From Halobacillus halophilus DSM 2266 (GTDB lineage Bacteria; Bacillota; Bacilli; Bacillales; Halobacillaceae), in assembly GCF_000284515.1 (NCBI RefSeq), contig NC_017668.1, forward strand, positions 1,240,001 to 1,304,000: a DNA stretch of 64,000 bases, given 5' to 3'. Below the pieces are notes generated by a model, which saw nothing but the letters and a program-made list of their open reading frames with translations, ran no database searches and was not told the DNA's origin. Shown here in pieces: positions 9,314 through 17,679 of this stretch. Every line of letters begins with the position of its first letter. Position 1 is the first letter of the stretch. The translations under genes and the position numbers were made by a program.

Positions 9314-10045
9314 ATGAAAGTGACAGTAATTGGTTATTGGGGAGCCTATCCTGAGGCAGGAAGCGCTACTTCAGGATATTTATATGAACAGGACGGGTTC
9401 AAAATGCTCGTTGATTGCGGAAGTGGTGTACTATCCCGGCTGCAGCAGTTTACCAATCTTACGGATCTTGATGCGGTGGTGCTGTCGCATTATCACCACG
9501 ACCATATAGCCGATATTGGTCCTTTACAGTACGCTTATCTTGTACAAAACTCTCTGAATGACACCAGTGAGGTGCTGCCTATCTACGGGCATAAGGAAGA
9601 TAAAGAAGCGTTTAAAGCACTAACTCACCAGTACACCAAAGGAGTAGAGTATGATCCTGAACAGAGTTTACAAGTAGGACCGTTTACAATTGATTTTCAA
9701 AAAACAGAGCATCCGGTTCCTTGCTATGGGATGAGCATTACGGATGGAAATAAAACAGTGGTTTATACAGCCGATACTAGTTACTTCACTGAATGGGGAG
9801 AATTTGCTAAGAATGCCGACCTTCTAATTACGGATACCAATTTCTTTAAAGGAATGGATGGAAAAGGACCTGGTCATATGACAAGTACAGAAGCGGCTTC
9901 AATTGCAGCTGAGGCTTCAGTTGGTACCCTATGGCTCAGCCATCTGCCTCACTTTGGTGTACAGGGACGGCTGCTGCAGGAAGCGCAGGATGTTTTTGAA
10001 GGAACTATTCAAGTAGCCTCGGAAGGTTTAACGTGGGGAGAATAG
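9314..10045 (+). CDS. yhfI: Metallo-beta-lactamase fold hydrolase YhfI
   Basis: A 243-residue RNase Z/MBL-fold protein. The zinc motif HYHHDH (within LSHYHHDHIADI, near residue 58) fits HxHxDH. Further ligands are likely His137 in KTEHPVPCYG, the Asp in YTADTSY and the His in WLSHLPHFG. It resembles YhfI of B. subtilis by sequence and place, upstream of lplJ. The substrate is unknown; the family includes phosphodiesterases. ATG at 9314 follows AAGGAG with 8 bases between, so the in-frame GTG at 9305 is rejected. Confidence 0.85.
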   Translation: MKVTVIGYWGAYPEAGSATSGYLYEQDGFKMLVDCGSGVLSRLQQFTNLTDLDAVVLSHYHHDHIADIGPLQYAYLVQNSLNDTSEVLPIYGHKEDKEAFKALTHQYTKGVEYDPEQSLQVGPFTIDFQKTEHPVPCYGMSITDGNKTVVYTADTSYFTEWGEFAKNADLLITDTNFFKGMDGKGPGHMTSTEAASIAAEASVGTLWLSHLPHFGVQGRLLQEAQDVFEGTIQVASEGLTWGE

Positions 10046-10113
10046 ATTGTCTAAACATGTCGAAACCATTACAATAGAGAATTAGAACAGTTTTAGTGGA
10101 AAGGATGAGAATG

Positions 10114-11115
10114 ATGCTATTTATTGATCACGAAGGAATCAATGACCCTACGATTAACCTTGCGATCGAGGAATACGCGTTGAAAAACCTCGATATTAAC
10201 GAAACGTACCTGCTTTTTTACGTAAATGAGCCATCCATCATTATTGGGAAAAACCAGAACACAGTGGAAGAAATTAATACCAATTACGTGGAGAAGAACG
10301 GTATTCACGTTGTACGCCGCTTATCTGGCGGAGGAGCCGTTTACCATGACCTTGGTAATTTAAATTTTAGTTTTATTACAAAGGATGATGGAGATAGCTT
10401 TCACGATTTCGCTAAATTCACAAAACCAGTAACCACCGCACTGAAACAGATCGGCGTAAATGCGGAATTGTCCGGCCGAAATGATGTAGTTGCTGAAGAC
10501 GGCCGTAAAATTTCAGGAAATGCTCAATTTTCAACCAAAGGCCGGATGTTCAGTCATGGAACGCTGATGCTGGATTCGGAAATTGAAAATGTGGTATCTG
10601 CTCTTAATGTAAAAACTGAAAAGATTAAATCCAAGGGCATCAAATCTATTCGCAGCCGCGTAGCGAATATTTCTGAGTTTCTTGAAGAAAAAATCTCTAT
10701 GCAGGAATTCAAAAACCTTATTCTGCGCCATATTTTCGACGTTGAAGATGTAAAAGATGTACCTCAATATAAATTAACGGAGAAAGATTGGGAGAATATC
10801 TATAAGCTTGCGGAAGAGAGATACCGCAACTGGGACTGGAACTATGGCAAATCTCCTAAATTCAACATTCAGCATACCGAACGCATTGAAGGTGCCGGCA
10901 GTTATGATGTACGTTTGGATGTAGCGAAAGGCTATATTAAAAATGCTAAAATTTATGGCGATTTCTTCGGTGTAGGGGACATTAATGATGTAGAAGAGAA
11001 GCTGATTGGCACGCAATACAACCGTCAGGCTATCGCAGAAGCTCTCGAAGATATTGATATTTCTCAGTATTTAGGGAAAATCAGTGTAGAGCAGTTTTTG
11101 GATATCGTATATTAA
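10114..11115 (+). CDS. lplJ: Lipoate-protein ligase LplJ
   Basis: A 333-residue enzyme that activates free lipoate with ATP and attaches it to lipoyl domains, in B. subtilis those of GcvH and the E2 subunits. The start MLFIDHEGINDPTINLAIEE and the RRLSGGGAVYHDLGNLNFSF core with the adenylate-binding loop are characteristic. KISGNAQF carries the catalytic lysine region. The C-terminal accessory domain (about 250-333) is intact. I chose ATG at 10114 because homologues begin at MLFID and AAAGGATGAG precedes it. It ends at a terminator and lies between yhfI and lcfB as in B. subtilis. Confidence 0.95.
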   Translation: MLFIDHEGINDPTINLAIEEYALKNLDINETYLLFYVNEPSIIIGKNQNTVEEINTNYVEKNGIHVVRRLSGGGAVYHDLGNLNFSFITKDDGDSFHDFAKFTKPVTTALKQIGVNAELSGRNDVVAEDGRKISGNAQFSTKGRMFSHGTLMLDSEIENVVSALNVKTEKIKSKGIKSIRSRVANISEFLEEKISMQEFKNLILRHIFDVEDVKDVPQYKLTEKDWENIYKLAEERYRNWDWNYGKSPKFNIQHTERIEGAGSYDVRLDVAKGYIKNAKIYGDFFGVGDINDVEEKLIGTQYNRQAIAEALEDIDISQYLGKISVEQFLDIVY

Positions 11116-11133
11116 ACTAACTTATAAAGATGA

Positions 11134-11168
11134 TAAAAGATTCCTCATGCGATGGGGGATCTTTTTTA
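11134..11168 (+). terminator. Terminator of lplJ
   Basis: AAAAGATTCCTC pairs, with one G-U, to GGGGGATCTTTTTT. Confidence 0.75.
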
Positions 11169-11185
11169 TACTTCTTTGACGAAAC

Positions 11186-11214
11186 TTGCTAATTAATTGT
11201 CAGTATTTTATAAT
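11186..11214 (+). promoter_or_regulatory. Promoter of lcfB
   Basis: TTGCTA (11186-11191), a 17-bp spacer and TATAAT (11209-11214). Confidence 0.7.
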
Positions 11215-11240
11215 TAGAATGAAAATTTAAAACAATGATA

Positions 11241-11258
11241 TGAATGAGTATTCATTCA
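11241..11258 (+). promoter_or_regulatory. FadR operator
   Basis: TGAATGAGTATTCATTCA is a palindrome matching the B. subtilis FadR (YsiA) consensus TGAATGAnTAnTCATTCA. It lies just downstream of the lcfB start of transcription. lcfB belongs to the FadR regulon in B. subtilis, so long-chain acyl-CoA should relieve repression here too. Confidence 0.88.
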
Positions 11259-11281
11259 GAATAAAAAAAGGGGAGTCATTC

Positions 11282-12820
11282 ATGAATTTAAGTGAACAGT
11301 TGTCCGTAACAGCTCAGCGTAACCCTTCTAAAGATGCTTACATATTTCAGGGACAAAAGGTGAGTTATCAAGAATTTGATGCGTCGGTTACGAAGTTTGC
11401 TTCCAGATTAACCGAATTAGGCTACGGGAGGCAGGACCACATTGCCCTTGTCAGTGGAAACAGTCCGTTGTTTATGATCGGCTTGTACGGAGCACTGCGC
11501 GCAGGGATTACGGTTATTCCCATCAATCCGACTTATACAGCCGATGAAATGAGCTACATCCTGAAGAATGGAGATGTGAAAGCTGTCATCACGATGGATG
11601 TATTACTTGAACTATTTGAGAAAATGGATGACCAGTTAGAGGTGTATCATTACTTTACGGCAGACACAGGTTCAGGTATTGATTTGAACAGCTCTCCGTT
11701 ATCCCAAAAAATGAAATCGTTTACAAACGTATTGTCGGAAGGGAAACTGGATTACGAACCTCCAAGTCTGGATTCTGAAGATACAGCCGTTATTCTCTAC
11801 ACTTCCGGCACAACGGGTAAACCCAAAGGAGCGATGCTCACGCACAAAAACCTGTATTCCAATGCGGTAGATGTCGCTAATTACTTGCAAATATCATCGG
11901 ATGATCGTGTCATAGCTACTTTACCTATGTTCCATGTATTCTGCTTAACGGTCGCTTTAAACGCTCCGATTATGAACGGAGGGACGGTCTTAATTGTGCC
12001 GAAATTCTCCCCGCAGAATGTATTTACCATAGCTGAGGAATATCAAGCTACCGTCTTTGCAGGTGTACCAACTATGTATAACTACCTGCAGCAAACCGGC
12101 AAGGATAAAGTTCACACATTCTCCAATATGAGACTCTGCATATCCGGCGGTTCTTCTCTTCCAGTTGCTCTGCTGGAGTCGTTTGAAAACCAATTTAATG
12201 TGCGAATCTCAGAAGGGTATGGTTTATCAGAGGCTTCTCCTGTTACGACCTTTAACCCTCTTGATCGCCCTCGAAAAGCTGGGTCTATTGGGGCTAATAT
12301 TCGTAACGTAGAAAATAAAGTGGTGGATGAACTGGGAGATGAGGTTCCAGTCGGAGAAGTAGGCGAATTGATCGTCCGTGGTCCGAACGTGATGAAAGGC
12401 TATTATAAGTTACCTGAAGAAACGGCTGTAACTATACGGGAAGGCTGGCTTTACACAGGAGATATGGCAAGGGTGGATGAGGAAGGGTATTTTTATATTG
12501 TGGATCGCAAAAAGGATATGATTCTTGTAGGCGGCTACAATGTTTATCCAAGAGAAGTAGAGGAAGTATTATATAATCATCCGGATATTACGGAAGTCGC
12601 TGTGGTCGGAGCCCCTGACCCAGAGCTTGGGGAGACCGTCATCAGCTTTGTAGTATCCAGCAATCCTTCCATTAATGAAGAGGCATTGCACGAGTACTGC
12701 CGGGAACATTTAGCTAAATATAAAGTTCCTTCCCGAATAGAGTTCATGGAAGAACTGCCTAAAAACACGACCGGTAAAATCCTTCGGAAGAATTTACGCG
12801 AAAAACTGGCTCAATCTTAA
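11282..12820 (+). CDS. lcfB: Long-chain fatty acid-CoA ligase LcfB
   Basis: A 512-residue ANL-superfamily enzyme that adenylates fatty acids and makes acyl-CoA for beta-oxidation. The P-loop-like motif is YTSGTTGKPKGAML near residue 177. The adenylate motif GYGLSEASPV, the hinge DRKKDMILVGGYNVYP and the C-terminal catalytic lysine in KNTTGKILRK are all present. ATG at 11282 follows GGGGAG; an earlier in-frame ATG at 11240 would lie inside the FadR operator. The length matches B. subtilis LcfB. Confidence 0.94.
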   Translation: MNLSEQLSVTAQRNPSKDAYIFQGQKVSYQEFDASVTKFASRLTELGYGRQDHIALVSGNSPLFMIGLYGALRAGITVIPINPTYTADEMSYILKNGDVKAVITMDVLLELFEKMDDQLEVYHYFTADTGSGIDLNSSPLSQKMKSFTNVLSEGKLDYEPPSLDSEDTAVILYTSGTTGKPKGAMLTHKNLYSNAVDVANYLQISSDDRVIATLPMFHVFCLTVALNAPIMNGGTVLIVPKFSPQNVFTIAEEYQATVFAGVPTMYNYLQQTGKDKVHTFSNMRLCISGGSSLPVALLESFENQFNVRISEGYGLSEASPVTTFNPLDRPRKAGSIGANIRNVENKVVDELGDEVPVGEVGELIVRGPNVMKGYYKLPEETAVTIREGWLYTGDMARVDEEGYFYIVDRKKDMILVGGYNVYPREVEEVLYNHPDITEVAVVGAPDPELGETVISFVVSSNPSINEEALHEYCREHLAKYKVPSRIEFMEELPKNTTGKILRKNLREKLAQS

Positions 12821-12886
12821 TGAGTTAAATTCTAAAACTGAGATGGTACAGCGATTATATAAGTAGATAAGGGTTTGTTAAAGTAT

Positions 12887-13884
12887 AGGGCCGGATTGTG
12901 GAAGACTTGTTTTCGAGATAAATGGGGTCCGTTACGATATATGGAAGAGGGCTGGTGGGGAAATAACTCGCTTTCCTATGGGGGAACGGGGAGCTTCCTC
13001 ACTCGTTTCACTCCCTGCGGGATCTCCCCTAGTTCCTTCTCCCATGGGAGTCTCGCCATTTCCCCACCAACTCCGCCGAGTAAGAATAACGGACTCTTTT
13101 ATAAGAGAGGATGCTCACCTTCTTAATCGGTCCTAAATGCTTTTATGAGAGGCTATTCCACACCGGTATAGCCTGAAAATAGCCTCATGATCACATGCTT
13201 TTTTCTCATGAACCCGTCGATGTCTTAAATGGTTTCGAGTTTCTGATTTGGCCAGGTCCGGATGGGGACGATGAAGACTCCTAGGTTAAAAGCGGAAGCA
13301 CCTTGCTCAGCGGCGTATGGACTGGACATAGGAAGTTCGACTAAGATCGCCACGTCGTGTGGCAACGTCGAACGACCCTGCGTCATGCAGGGCCAAATGT
13401 GGAGGTGCCTTGTCCAGGCTCGACAAGCTTAAGAACGAGCATGAAAGGAAGGGCTCTTCTTCCTATCATGCTCGTTCTTAAGACCTCGAGAGGCTAGGCA
13501 CCGAAACTAGCCTTGAGCTGGCGGAGATAAAGAAAACACGAAGAGCGGAGCGATTCGATGTTGCCTTATCGTACAGAAGTGAGGGAAGTCTCACTAGCCG
13601 CTAGGTGCTGGATCTGGAGAGCACTACATGTCGTTTAGGACATGATTGACGTTTGCAACTTCCTAAAGGGTAAGAGCGGGATAAACATGATCGGTGAGAC
13701 CCCGGAAAGCTTTAGCTTGAGGAGGCTCAGCACATATAAGAAGTTCGACTAAGATCGCCACGTCCTGTGGCAACGTCGAACGACCCTGCGTCGTGCAGGG
13801 CCGGAAAGCGAGTCGTTCCCCGCAGGACCTCTCTCTTACGAGATATCTCGAAATCAAGTCTTACACAAACGGGAGCTTATCTTT
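12887..13884. repeat. Palindromic composite element, copy A (type 1 end, Y, linker, X, type 2 end)
   Basis: The left end reads AGGGCCGGATTGTGGAAGAC and the right end AAGTCTTACACAAACGGGAG, inverted relative to each other. Module Y (about 12949-13068) is a long palindrome framed by CTGGTGGGGAAAT and ATTTCCCCACCA. The linker holds CATCGATGTCTTAAATGG-like sequence. Module X contains CGCCACGTC, GTGGCAACGTCGAACGACC and the CCCTGCG palindrome, and is present twice (13250-13393 and 13680-13830). Between the two X copies lies a separate structured segment. No gene is evident across 12821-14009. Confidence 0.8.
13394..13678 (+). ncRNA. Structured RNA-like insertion (possibly HEARO/OMEGA type)
   Basis: About 285 bp unlike any other repeat copy, sitting between two partial X modules. 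Stems seen: CTTGTC (13409) with GACAAG (13422); a perfect 17-bp stem from 13428-13444 to 13466-13482, extended by AGGAAG/CTTCCT; AGGCTAG (13491) with CTAGCCT (13507); AGTGAG (13578) with CTCACT (13590); CATGTC (13627) with GACATG (13639). GGTGC at 13404 can pair with GCACC at 13498, inside a hairpin loop, which makes a pseudoknot. Size, dense structure and its insertion-like setting recall HEARO RNAs of IscB elements, but I cannot verify that; no nuclease gene is near. Strand is uncertain. Confidence 0.4.
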
Positions 13885-13934
13885 AATAATCAACAGGGAG
13901 TTTGGCAGAGTTGATTTATAAATGCCTCCATTCT

Positions 13935-13979
13935 AAAAAGATTCCGGGAACATATTGTTCTCCGGAATCTTTTTTTATT
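13935..13979. terminator. Terminator next to the acetyltransferase gene
   Basis: AAAAAGATTCCGG and CCGGAATCTTTTTTT pair around a 14-base loop. It can serve either strand and probably ends the minus-strand GNAT gene. Confidence 0.75.
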
Positions 13980-14009
13980 CCTACGGGTCACTTTTTTTGA
14001 GGTTTTTAA

Positions 14010-14540
14010 TTAAATCTCGTCCATATATTTTTCCATGCGAATATCTTCCCACATCTGCCCCTGCCAATAAGTAAAATCAGGAATACGGCCAATCTCTTTA
14101 TATCCCAGGTTCTTGTACAGTTTCTGAGCAGGAAAGTTAAATTCAAATACTCCCAGCTCGATACGGTCAAGTCCTTTCGTCTTGATTTGCTTCTCCAAGA
14201 ATCGGATTGCTTTGTACCCCGCTCCTTTACCTCTCGCTTCCGGTTCGCCGATCGTAATCCCGATCCAGGCTGTTCCGGGTTCTTTTTTGTAAAGGTGTTC
14301 TGGATCCACCATGTAATTCATCGAGCCGACCAGTTGTTCATTCACATAGATAAGGTAAGTATAGTGATGAGCGAGGTTTTCTTGTAAGTCTTCCAGGGTC
14401 ATAAGAGACCGTTTCTCCAACTCAGACTGGTTTTGATTGGGTCGTGTGAGTGGAATCAGTTCAGGGTCGTTTTCCCATCGGTTAAATGTATCAACCAGAT
14501 GGCAGGCTGGTTCTTTTAATTCTACGAAATGAATTCTCAT
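14010..14540 (-). CDS. GNAT-family N-acetyltransferase
   Basis: A 176-residue RimJ/RimL-type acetyltransferase. The acetyl-CoA loop is EARGKGAGYKAIRFLEKQ near residue 100, preceded by WIGITIGEP and followed by GVFEFNFPAQKLYKNLGYKEIGR, the usual motif B strand-helix. The substrate is not evident; relatives acetylate protein N-termini or small amines. It stands alone between copy A and the region upstream of the DUF3939 gene, so context gives no hint. Confidence 0.88.
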   Translation of the reverse strand: MRIHFVELKEPACHLVDTFNRWENDPELIPLTRPNQNQSELEKRSLMTLEDLQENLAHHYTYLIYVNEQLVGSMNYMVDPEHLYKKEPGTAWIGITIGEPEARGKGAGYKAIRFLEKQIKTKGLDRIELGVFEFNFPAQKLYKNLGYKEIGRIPDFTYWQGQMWEDIRMEKYMDEI

Positions 14541-14884
14541 GGTTCGCTCCTTTCGTGTACAAAGTGGATCTTATCTTACAATATTATTGAATATATGTTT
14601 CGGAAGAGTGCAAGCAGCTGATGCGGCACCCCGCAATGATCCCTTTACATGTACAAAAATAAAAAAAGAAAATAAATTAATTTAAGAGTTTTTGTGTTTA
14701 AGTGCTGGAAAGGAAATGGAGATTATTTGAATGGGAAAGGCGCAAAAGAAGTTATATAGCCCAAATATAAGCGGTCAATTTGTAAAGTAATGGATGTAAG
14801 ATGTCATATCCTAGTAACTTCGCAATCGGTTGCGGTCTTCCGCAATATCTTTTCGGTGAATCTTGATTATTTGTATATTACAAT

Positions 14885-15083
14885 AAGAATAGATAAGCGA
14901 TGATGCTTATTGATTTTACTATTTATGATGTGGTGATCATAAATAGGTCAGTAACTTTGTTACTGATGAGTGTATTCTGTGAAGAAGTTTCCTTACAGAA
15001 ACTTTTTCAAATTTAATCCCTCACTCAAAAGTTAACCAGTCGTCTCTTTGGCCAATGCTTCCAATAGCATTGGTCCTTTTTTT
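14885..15083 (+). ncRNA. Possible small transcript ending at an orphan terminator
   Basis: There is no convincing gene from 14541 to 15119. A strong plus-strand terminator stands at 15050-15083 with nothing annotated in front of it. Upstream are small hairpins, CAGTAAC/TTACTG near 14950 and AAGTTTCC..AAACTT near 14986. An ORF of 38 codons from 14900 lacks a ribosome site. A small RNA or a tiny gene could explain the terminator. Promoter elements are not clear. Confidence 0.3.
15050..15083 (+). terminator. Orphan plus-strand terminator
   Basis: GGCCAATGCT, loop TCCAAT, AGCATTGGTCC and seven T. The T run is only on the plus strand, so it does not serve the minus-strand gene that follows. Confidence 0.75.
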
Positions 15084-15119
15084 GTATTTTTTTAAGAAAG
15101 CTTTTCTGTATAGATTCGC

Positions 15120-15584
15120 TTACTTTTTTTTCTTGTACGTAATCATAAATTCTTCCGTTGTCATATAAAAGTCTCTTTTTGGTCTTTCGGGTAACAGGTC
15201 GAGCTTTTCGAGCTTATAATAATTTATCCTCTTATAAGGATCATTATCGATCACGGGAACTTCCTGAGTTTGTTTCATGTATTCATCTACAGCCTGCTGC
15301 ACAGTATCAATATCTTTAGCTAGTTGTAAATCTTCCTCTTCAAACAGTTCATACGTTTTTCGTGACATGTAAAAGTTTTTTCTGGGAATAGCGTTTAAAT
15401 AGGGAGCAAGAAGTTCGTAATCAAGAGTTAAATCCTGATTGATCACGACACTAAGAGGAACTTCATTAGGTTTGTGATCAGCGAAAGCATGAACCGCTTT
15501 TCTGATTTCGTCGATGGAGAGATCACTGATTTCCAGAGGTTGATCATTATGCTTAGGTTTTTGCTTTTTTTTACGGTTCCACAC
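15120..15584 (-). CDS. Conserved hypothetical protein (DUF3939-like)
   Basis: About 154 residues, hydrophilic and charged, without signal peptide or membrane segments. The body contains SIDEIRKAVHAFADHKP, DYELLAPYLNAIPRKNFYMS and LLPERPKRDFYMTTEEF. These resemble DUF3939 proteins of bacilli, from memory only. The function is unknown. GTG at 15584 is chosen because GGAGG stands 7 bases upstream; the longer frame to 15620 has no ribosome site. It is divergent from the comK region. Confidence 0.7.
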   Translation of the reverse strand: MWNRKKKQKPKHNDQPLEISDLSIDEIRKAVHAFADHKPNEVPLSVVINQDLTLDYELLAPYLNAIPRKNFYMSRKTYELFEEEDLQLAKDIDTVQQAVDEYMKQTQEVPVIDNDPYKRINYYKLEKLDLLPERPKRDFYMTTEEFMITYKKKK

Positions 15585-15633
15585 GTATATTCCTCCTTTA
15601 GAATGATTGAAAAATGACATGGGGGTACGTCAA

Positions 15634-15756
15634 TTGAAAGATAAACCAAATCTTCAGCCAGAACTCGATTTTTTTACATTGCTGAATCCGGACTTCGGTC
15701 AAAGGGAGGCAGAAGGAGACAGAGAACAACAAGCCAGGCAAAAAGAGGAGGCATAA
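15634..15756 (+). CDS. Possible small hydrophilic protein
   Basis: A 40-codon frame beginning with TTG after GGGGGTACGTCAA. The peptide starts MKDKPNLQPELDFFTLL and ends in a charged, Glu/Gln-rich tail (EQQARQKEEA). It is not recognised. Its favour rests on a fair ribosome site, bacilli-like amino acid use and a position divergent from the DUF3939-like gene, 50 bp away. It could equally be chance. Confidence 0.4.
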   Translation: MKDKPNLQPELDFFTLLNPDFGQREAEGDREQQARQKEEA

Positions 15757-15898
15757 CCGTAGTATATCAGAATTGGTATAATTCCACATTTATTAAGAAT
15801 GTTTAGACTTTATACTCAGTATTATGGTAAATTTAAGAAGATAAGCGGCGGGGTCCAGGAAAACTACCGCCGGCTTAATAGAAAGGATGATTACTAGA

Positions 15899-16426
15899 AT
15901 GGAGTATCTTCAAAAAAAAGAATATGAGGTGAACCCTCAAACGATGGCCCTGATTGCTAAGTATGATCAGCAAGGGCAAGTAATTACACACGTGGTTGAG
16001 CAGCATGGAAGCTTTGAAGTGTTAAAATGTCCAAGCCAGGTGGTCGATGATTCCTGCCGTTATTTTGCAAGCAGTCTGGAAGGCCGTATTCTAGGCACAA
16101 AGCAAGTAACCAGCTATACCCACAAACCTCCTATTGTGATATCTGAAGCGATGGGTATATATTTCTTCCCAATTATTTCTCCTAAACGTAAAGAGTGCTC
16201 CTGGATCGCTTTAAAATACATCCAAACCCACAAGGGTGAAAGCGATCATACGACAACGATACAATTTTCCAATGGGACAAGCCTCAATCTTCCCGTATCG
16301 GTGGGGATGTTTGCCAACCAGCTTCACCGCACCGCTCATTTCAGATTTATTCTTGAGGATCGTCTTCACGCTTCTCAACCCCCGCTGGATGCTTCTCACG
16401 ATTTGAGGTTTGGGACCTCTTCATAA
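15899..16426 (+). CDS. comK: Competence transcription factor ComK
   Basis: A 175-residue ComK, the master activator of DNA uptake genes, which binds AT-rich K-boxes as a tetramer. Conserved stretches are YEVNPQTMA at the start, VVDDSCRYFASSLEGR, SYTHKPPIVI, SPKRKECSWIAL and FSNGTSLNLPVSVGMFANQLHRTAHFR. The C-terminus is shorter than B. subtilis ComK (192 residues), which may alter control by MecA/ClpCP. ATG at 15899 follows GAAAGGATGA; the earlier ATG at 15887 overlaps that site. Its last 80 bases overlap the 3' end of the convergent gene. Confidence 0.92.
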   Translation: MEYLQKKEYEVNPQTMALIAKYDQQGQVITHVVEQHGSFEVLKCPSQVVDDSCRYFASSLEGRILGTKQVTSYTHKPPIVISEAMGIYFFPIISPKRKECSWIALKYIQTHKGESDHTTTIQFSNGTSLNLPVSVGMFANQLHRTAHFRFILEDRLHASQPPLDASHDLRFGTSS

Positions 16427-16763
16427 GTTCTGATAGAATCACTTCTACTTTCTTGCGGATGGCCGGGTTAAAGTAGTTTCGTTTCTCTTCGTAGCCGTGA
16501 GCTAAGAATAAAAATGAGGTGAATGAATCATTTCTGCCGGTTTCAACGACTTGCAGCTTATGATGATCCATTTTCTGGCGGAGCTTTCTCCGTTCTTCGC
16601 GTGCTTCCAACTCCATCTTTCCCAACAGTTCTAAATAAGGTTCTTTTATTTTGAATTTCCCTAATTCAAAGTGCTTTCGATCCTGCTTGATGACAGCAAT
16701 CGCCATTGATAGAAATAAATAGCGTGAAGCCAGATCCAGCTCTTTTTGTTTTAAATAACGCAT
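16347..16763 (-). CDS. Conserved hypothetical protein (YhjD-like)
   Basis: 138 residues, charged and alpha-helical, no membrane segments. The central part reads KIKEPYLELLGKMELEAREERRKLRQKM and then DSFTSFLFLAHGYEEKRNYFNPAIRKKV. That pattern, with a GYEE..NYFNP stretch, resembles YhjD-type proteins of bacilli, encoded near comK-yhjE in B. subtilis; this is from memory and unproven. ATG at 16763 follows GGAGGAG. It converges on comK with an 80-bp overlap of coding ends, which could make antisense RNA. Confidence 0.65.
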   Translation of the reverse strand: MRYLKQKELDLASRYLFLSMAIAVIKQDRKHFELGKFKIKEPYLELLGKMELEAREERRKLRQKMDHHKLQVVETGRNDSFTSFLFLAHGYEEKRNYFNPAIRKKVEVILSELMKRSQTSNREKHPAGVEKREDDPQE

Positions 16764-16976
16764 ACTATTCTCCTCCAAAAGGGAACGTTTGTTCTGTTTT
16801 TATTATATCACGTGAAGGAACATATTATGCAAGTGAATTTCGGAAAAGGTTATAAATGGAAATGGATGGGGGAGCTAGGAATAAACAGATTTCTGGTAGG
16901 CATACGAGAAGGTTTCATATAAAATGGAGAAAAGAAGCACTGGTTTTCTCGGTGTGAATAAGGAGCAGCACCGTCC

Positions 16977-17624
16977 ATGTACTTATTTACTTTCTCACTA
17001 GAGCGTTACAAAAGAATGGCTGAAAACGATCAGCTTTTTGATTATGTGATCCAGCAGCTGGAGCAATTAGAAAGTTTTGGGCCACTGCCGGGAATTCTGC
17101 TTCCTTTGCTGGAAGCTTTTCTGCCGATCCTGCCCTTAGTGGCTTTTGTACTGGCAAACTCGGTCGTGTATGGCTTGTTTAAAGGGTTTTTGTATTCATG
17201 GATTGGTTCCGTAGCGGGCGCCCTCTGCGTTTTTCTTATTATTCGAAGACTTGGAAGAAAACGGTTCCTTCGCTTTATCACCCGTCATGAACAGGTGAAA
17301 AAAGTCATGACCTGGGTGGAAGAGCATGGGTTTGGTCCTTTGTTTCTTTTAATGTGCTTTCCATTTTCACCTTCATCCATTATTAATGTCGTCTCAGGTC
17401 TATCGAACGTGAGCCGGCAGCAGTTTATGCTGGCAGCGATTTTAGGGAAGTCGGTTATGATTTTTACGATTGCTTATGTGGGGTCAAGTATCGCTTCATT
17501 TGCTCAAAATCCGATGAAATCGGTCATTGTCGGAATCTGCATTCTATTATTCTGGACGGCAGGGAAATATATAGAAAAGCGGATTCAGAGAAGAGCAGAG
17601 AGGACGGGGCGCGTAAGTGATTAA
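16977..17624 (+). CDS. yhjE: VTT/TVP38-family membrane protein (YhjE-like)
   Basis: A 215-residue polytopic membrane protein of the DedA/TMEM64 (VTT) type. Five hydrophobic segments run between about residues 38 and 200. The signature GSVAGALCVFLIIRRLGRK and the FPFSPSSIINVVSGLSNVS re-entrant loop are clear. Members are tied to lipid transport or membrane homeostasis. It precedes the signal peptidase gene by 55 bp, as yhjE precedes sipV in B. subtilis, and probably shares its transcript. ATG at 16977 lies 11 bases after AAGGAG. Confidence 0.85.
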   Translation: MYLFTFSLERYKRMAENDQLFDYVIQQLEQLESFGPLPGILLPLLEAFLPILPLVAFVLANSVVYGLFKGFLYSWIGSVAGALCVFLIIRRLGRKRFLRFITRHEQVKKVMTWVEEHGFGPLFLLMCFPFSPSSIINVVSGLSNVSRQQFMLAAILGKSVMIFTIAYVGSSIASFAQNPMKSVIVGICILLFWTAGKYIEKRIQRRAERTGRVSD

Positions 17625-17679
17625 GTTTAATCCGGGAAGGGTAAAATAGGGGTAGAAAGAAGACCTGGAGGATTAAACT

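Noticed and set aside
11176-11181. TTGACG as the -35 box of lcfB
   Set aside because: It lies 27 bp from the TATAAT; TTGCTA at 11186 has the correct 17-bp spacing.
12949-13068. CRISPR-like repetition in the palindromic modules
   Set aside because: Modules are long dispersed palindromes, not short direct repeats with spacers.
13394-13678. Group II intron remnant
   Set aside because: No GTGYG start, no recognisable domain V and no reverse transcriptase fragment.
15598-15789. 63-codon minus-strand hydrophobic frame
   Set aside because: No ribosome site; it overlaps the small plus-strand frame at 15634 and the upstream region of the DUF3939-like gene.
16827-16922. 31-codon plus-strand frame before yhjE
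   Set aside because: It has a weak ribosome site but an unremarkable peptide, and the space is more likely promoter and leader.
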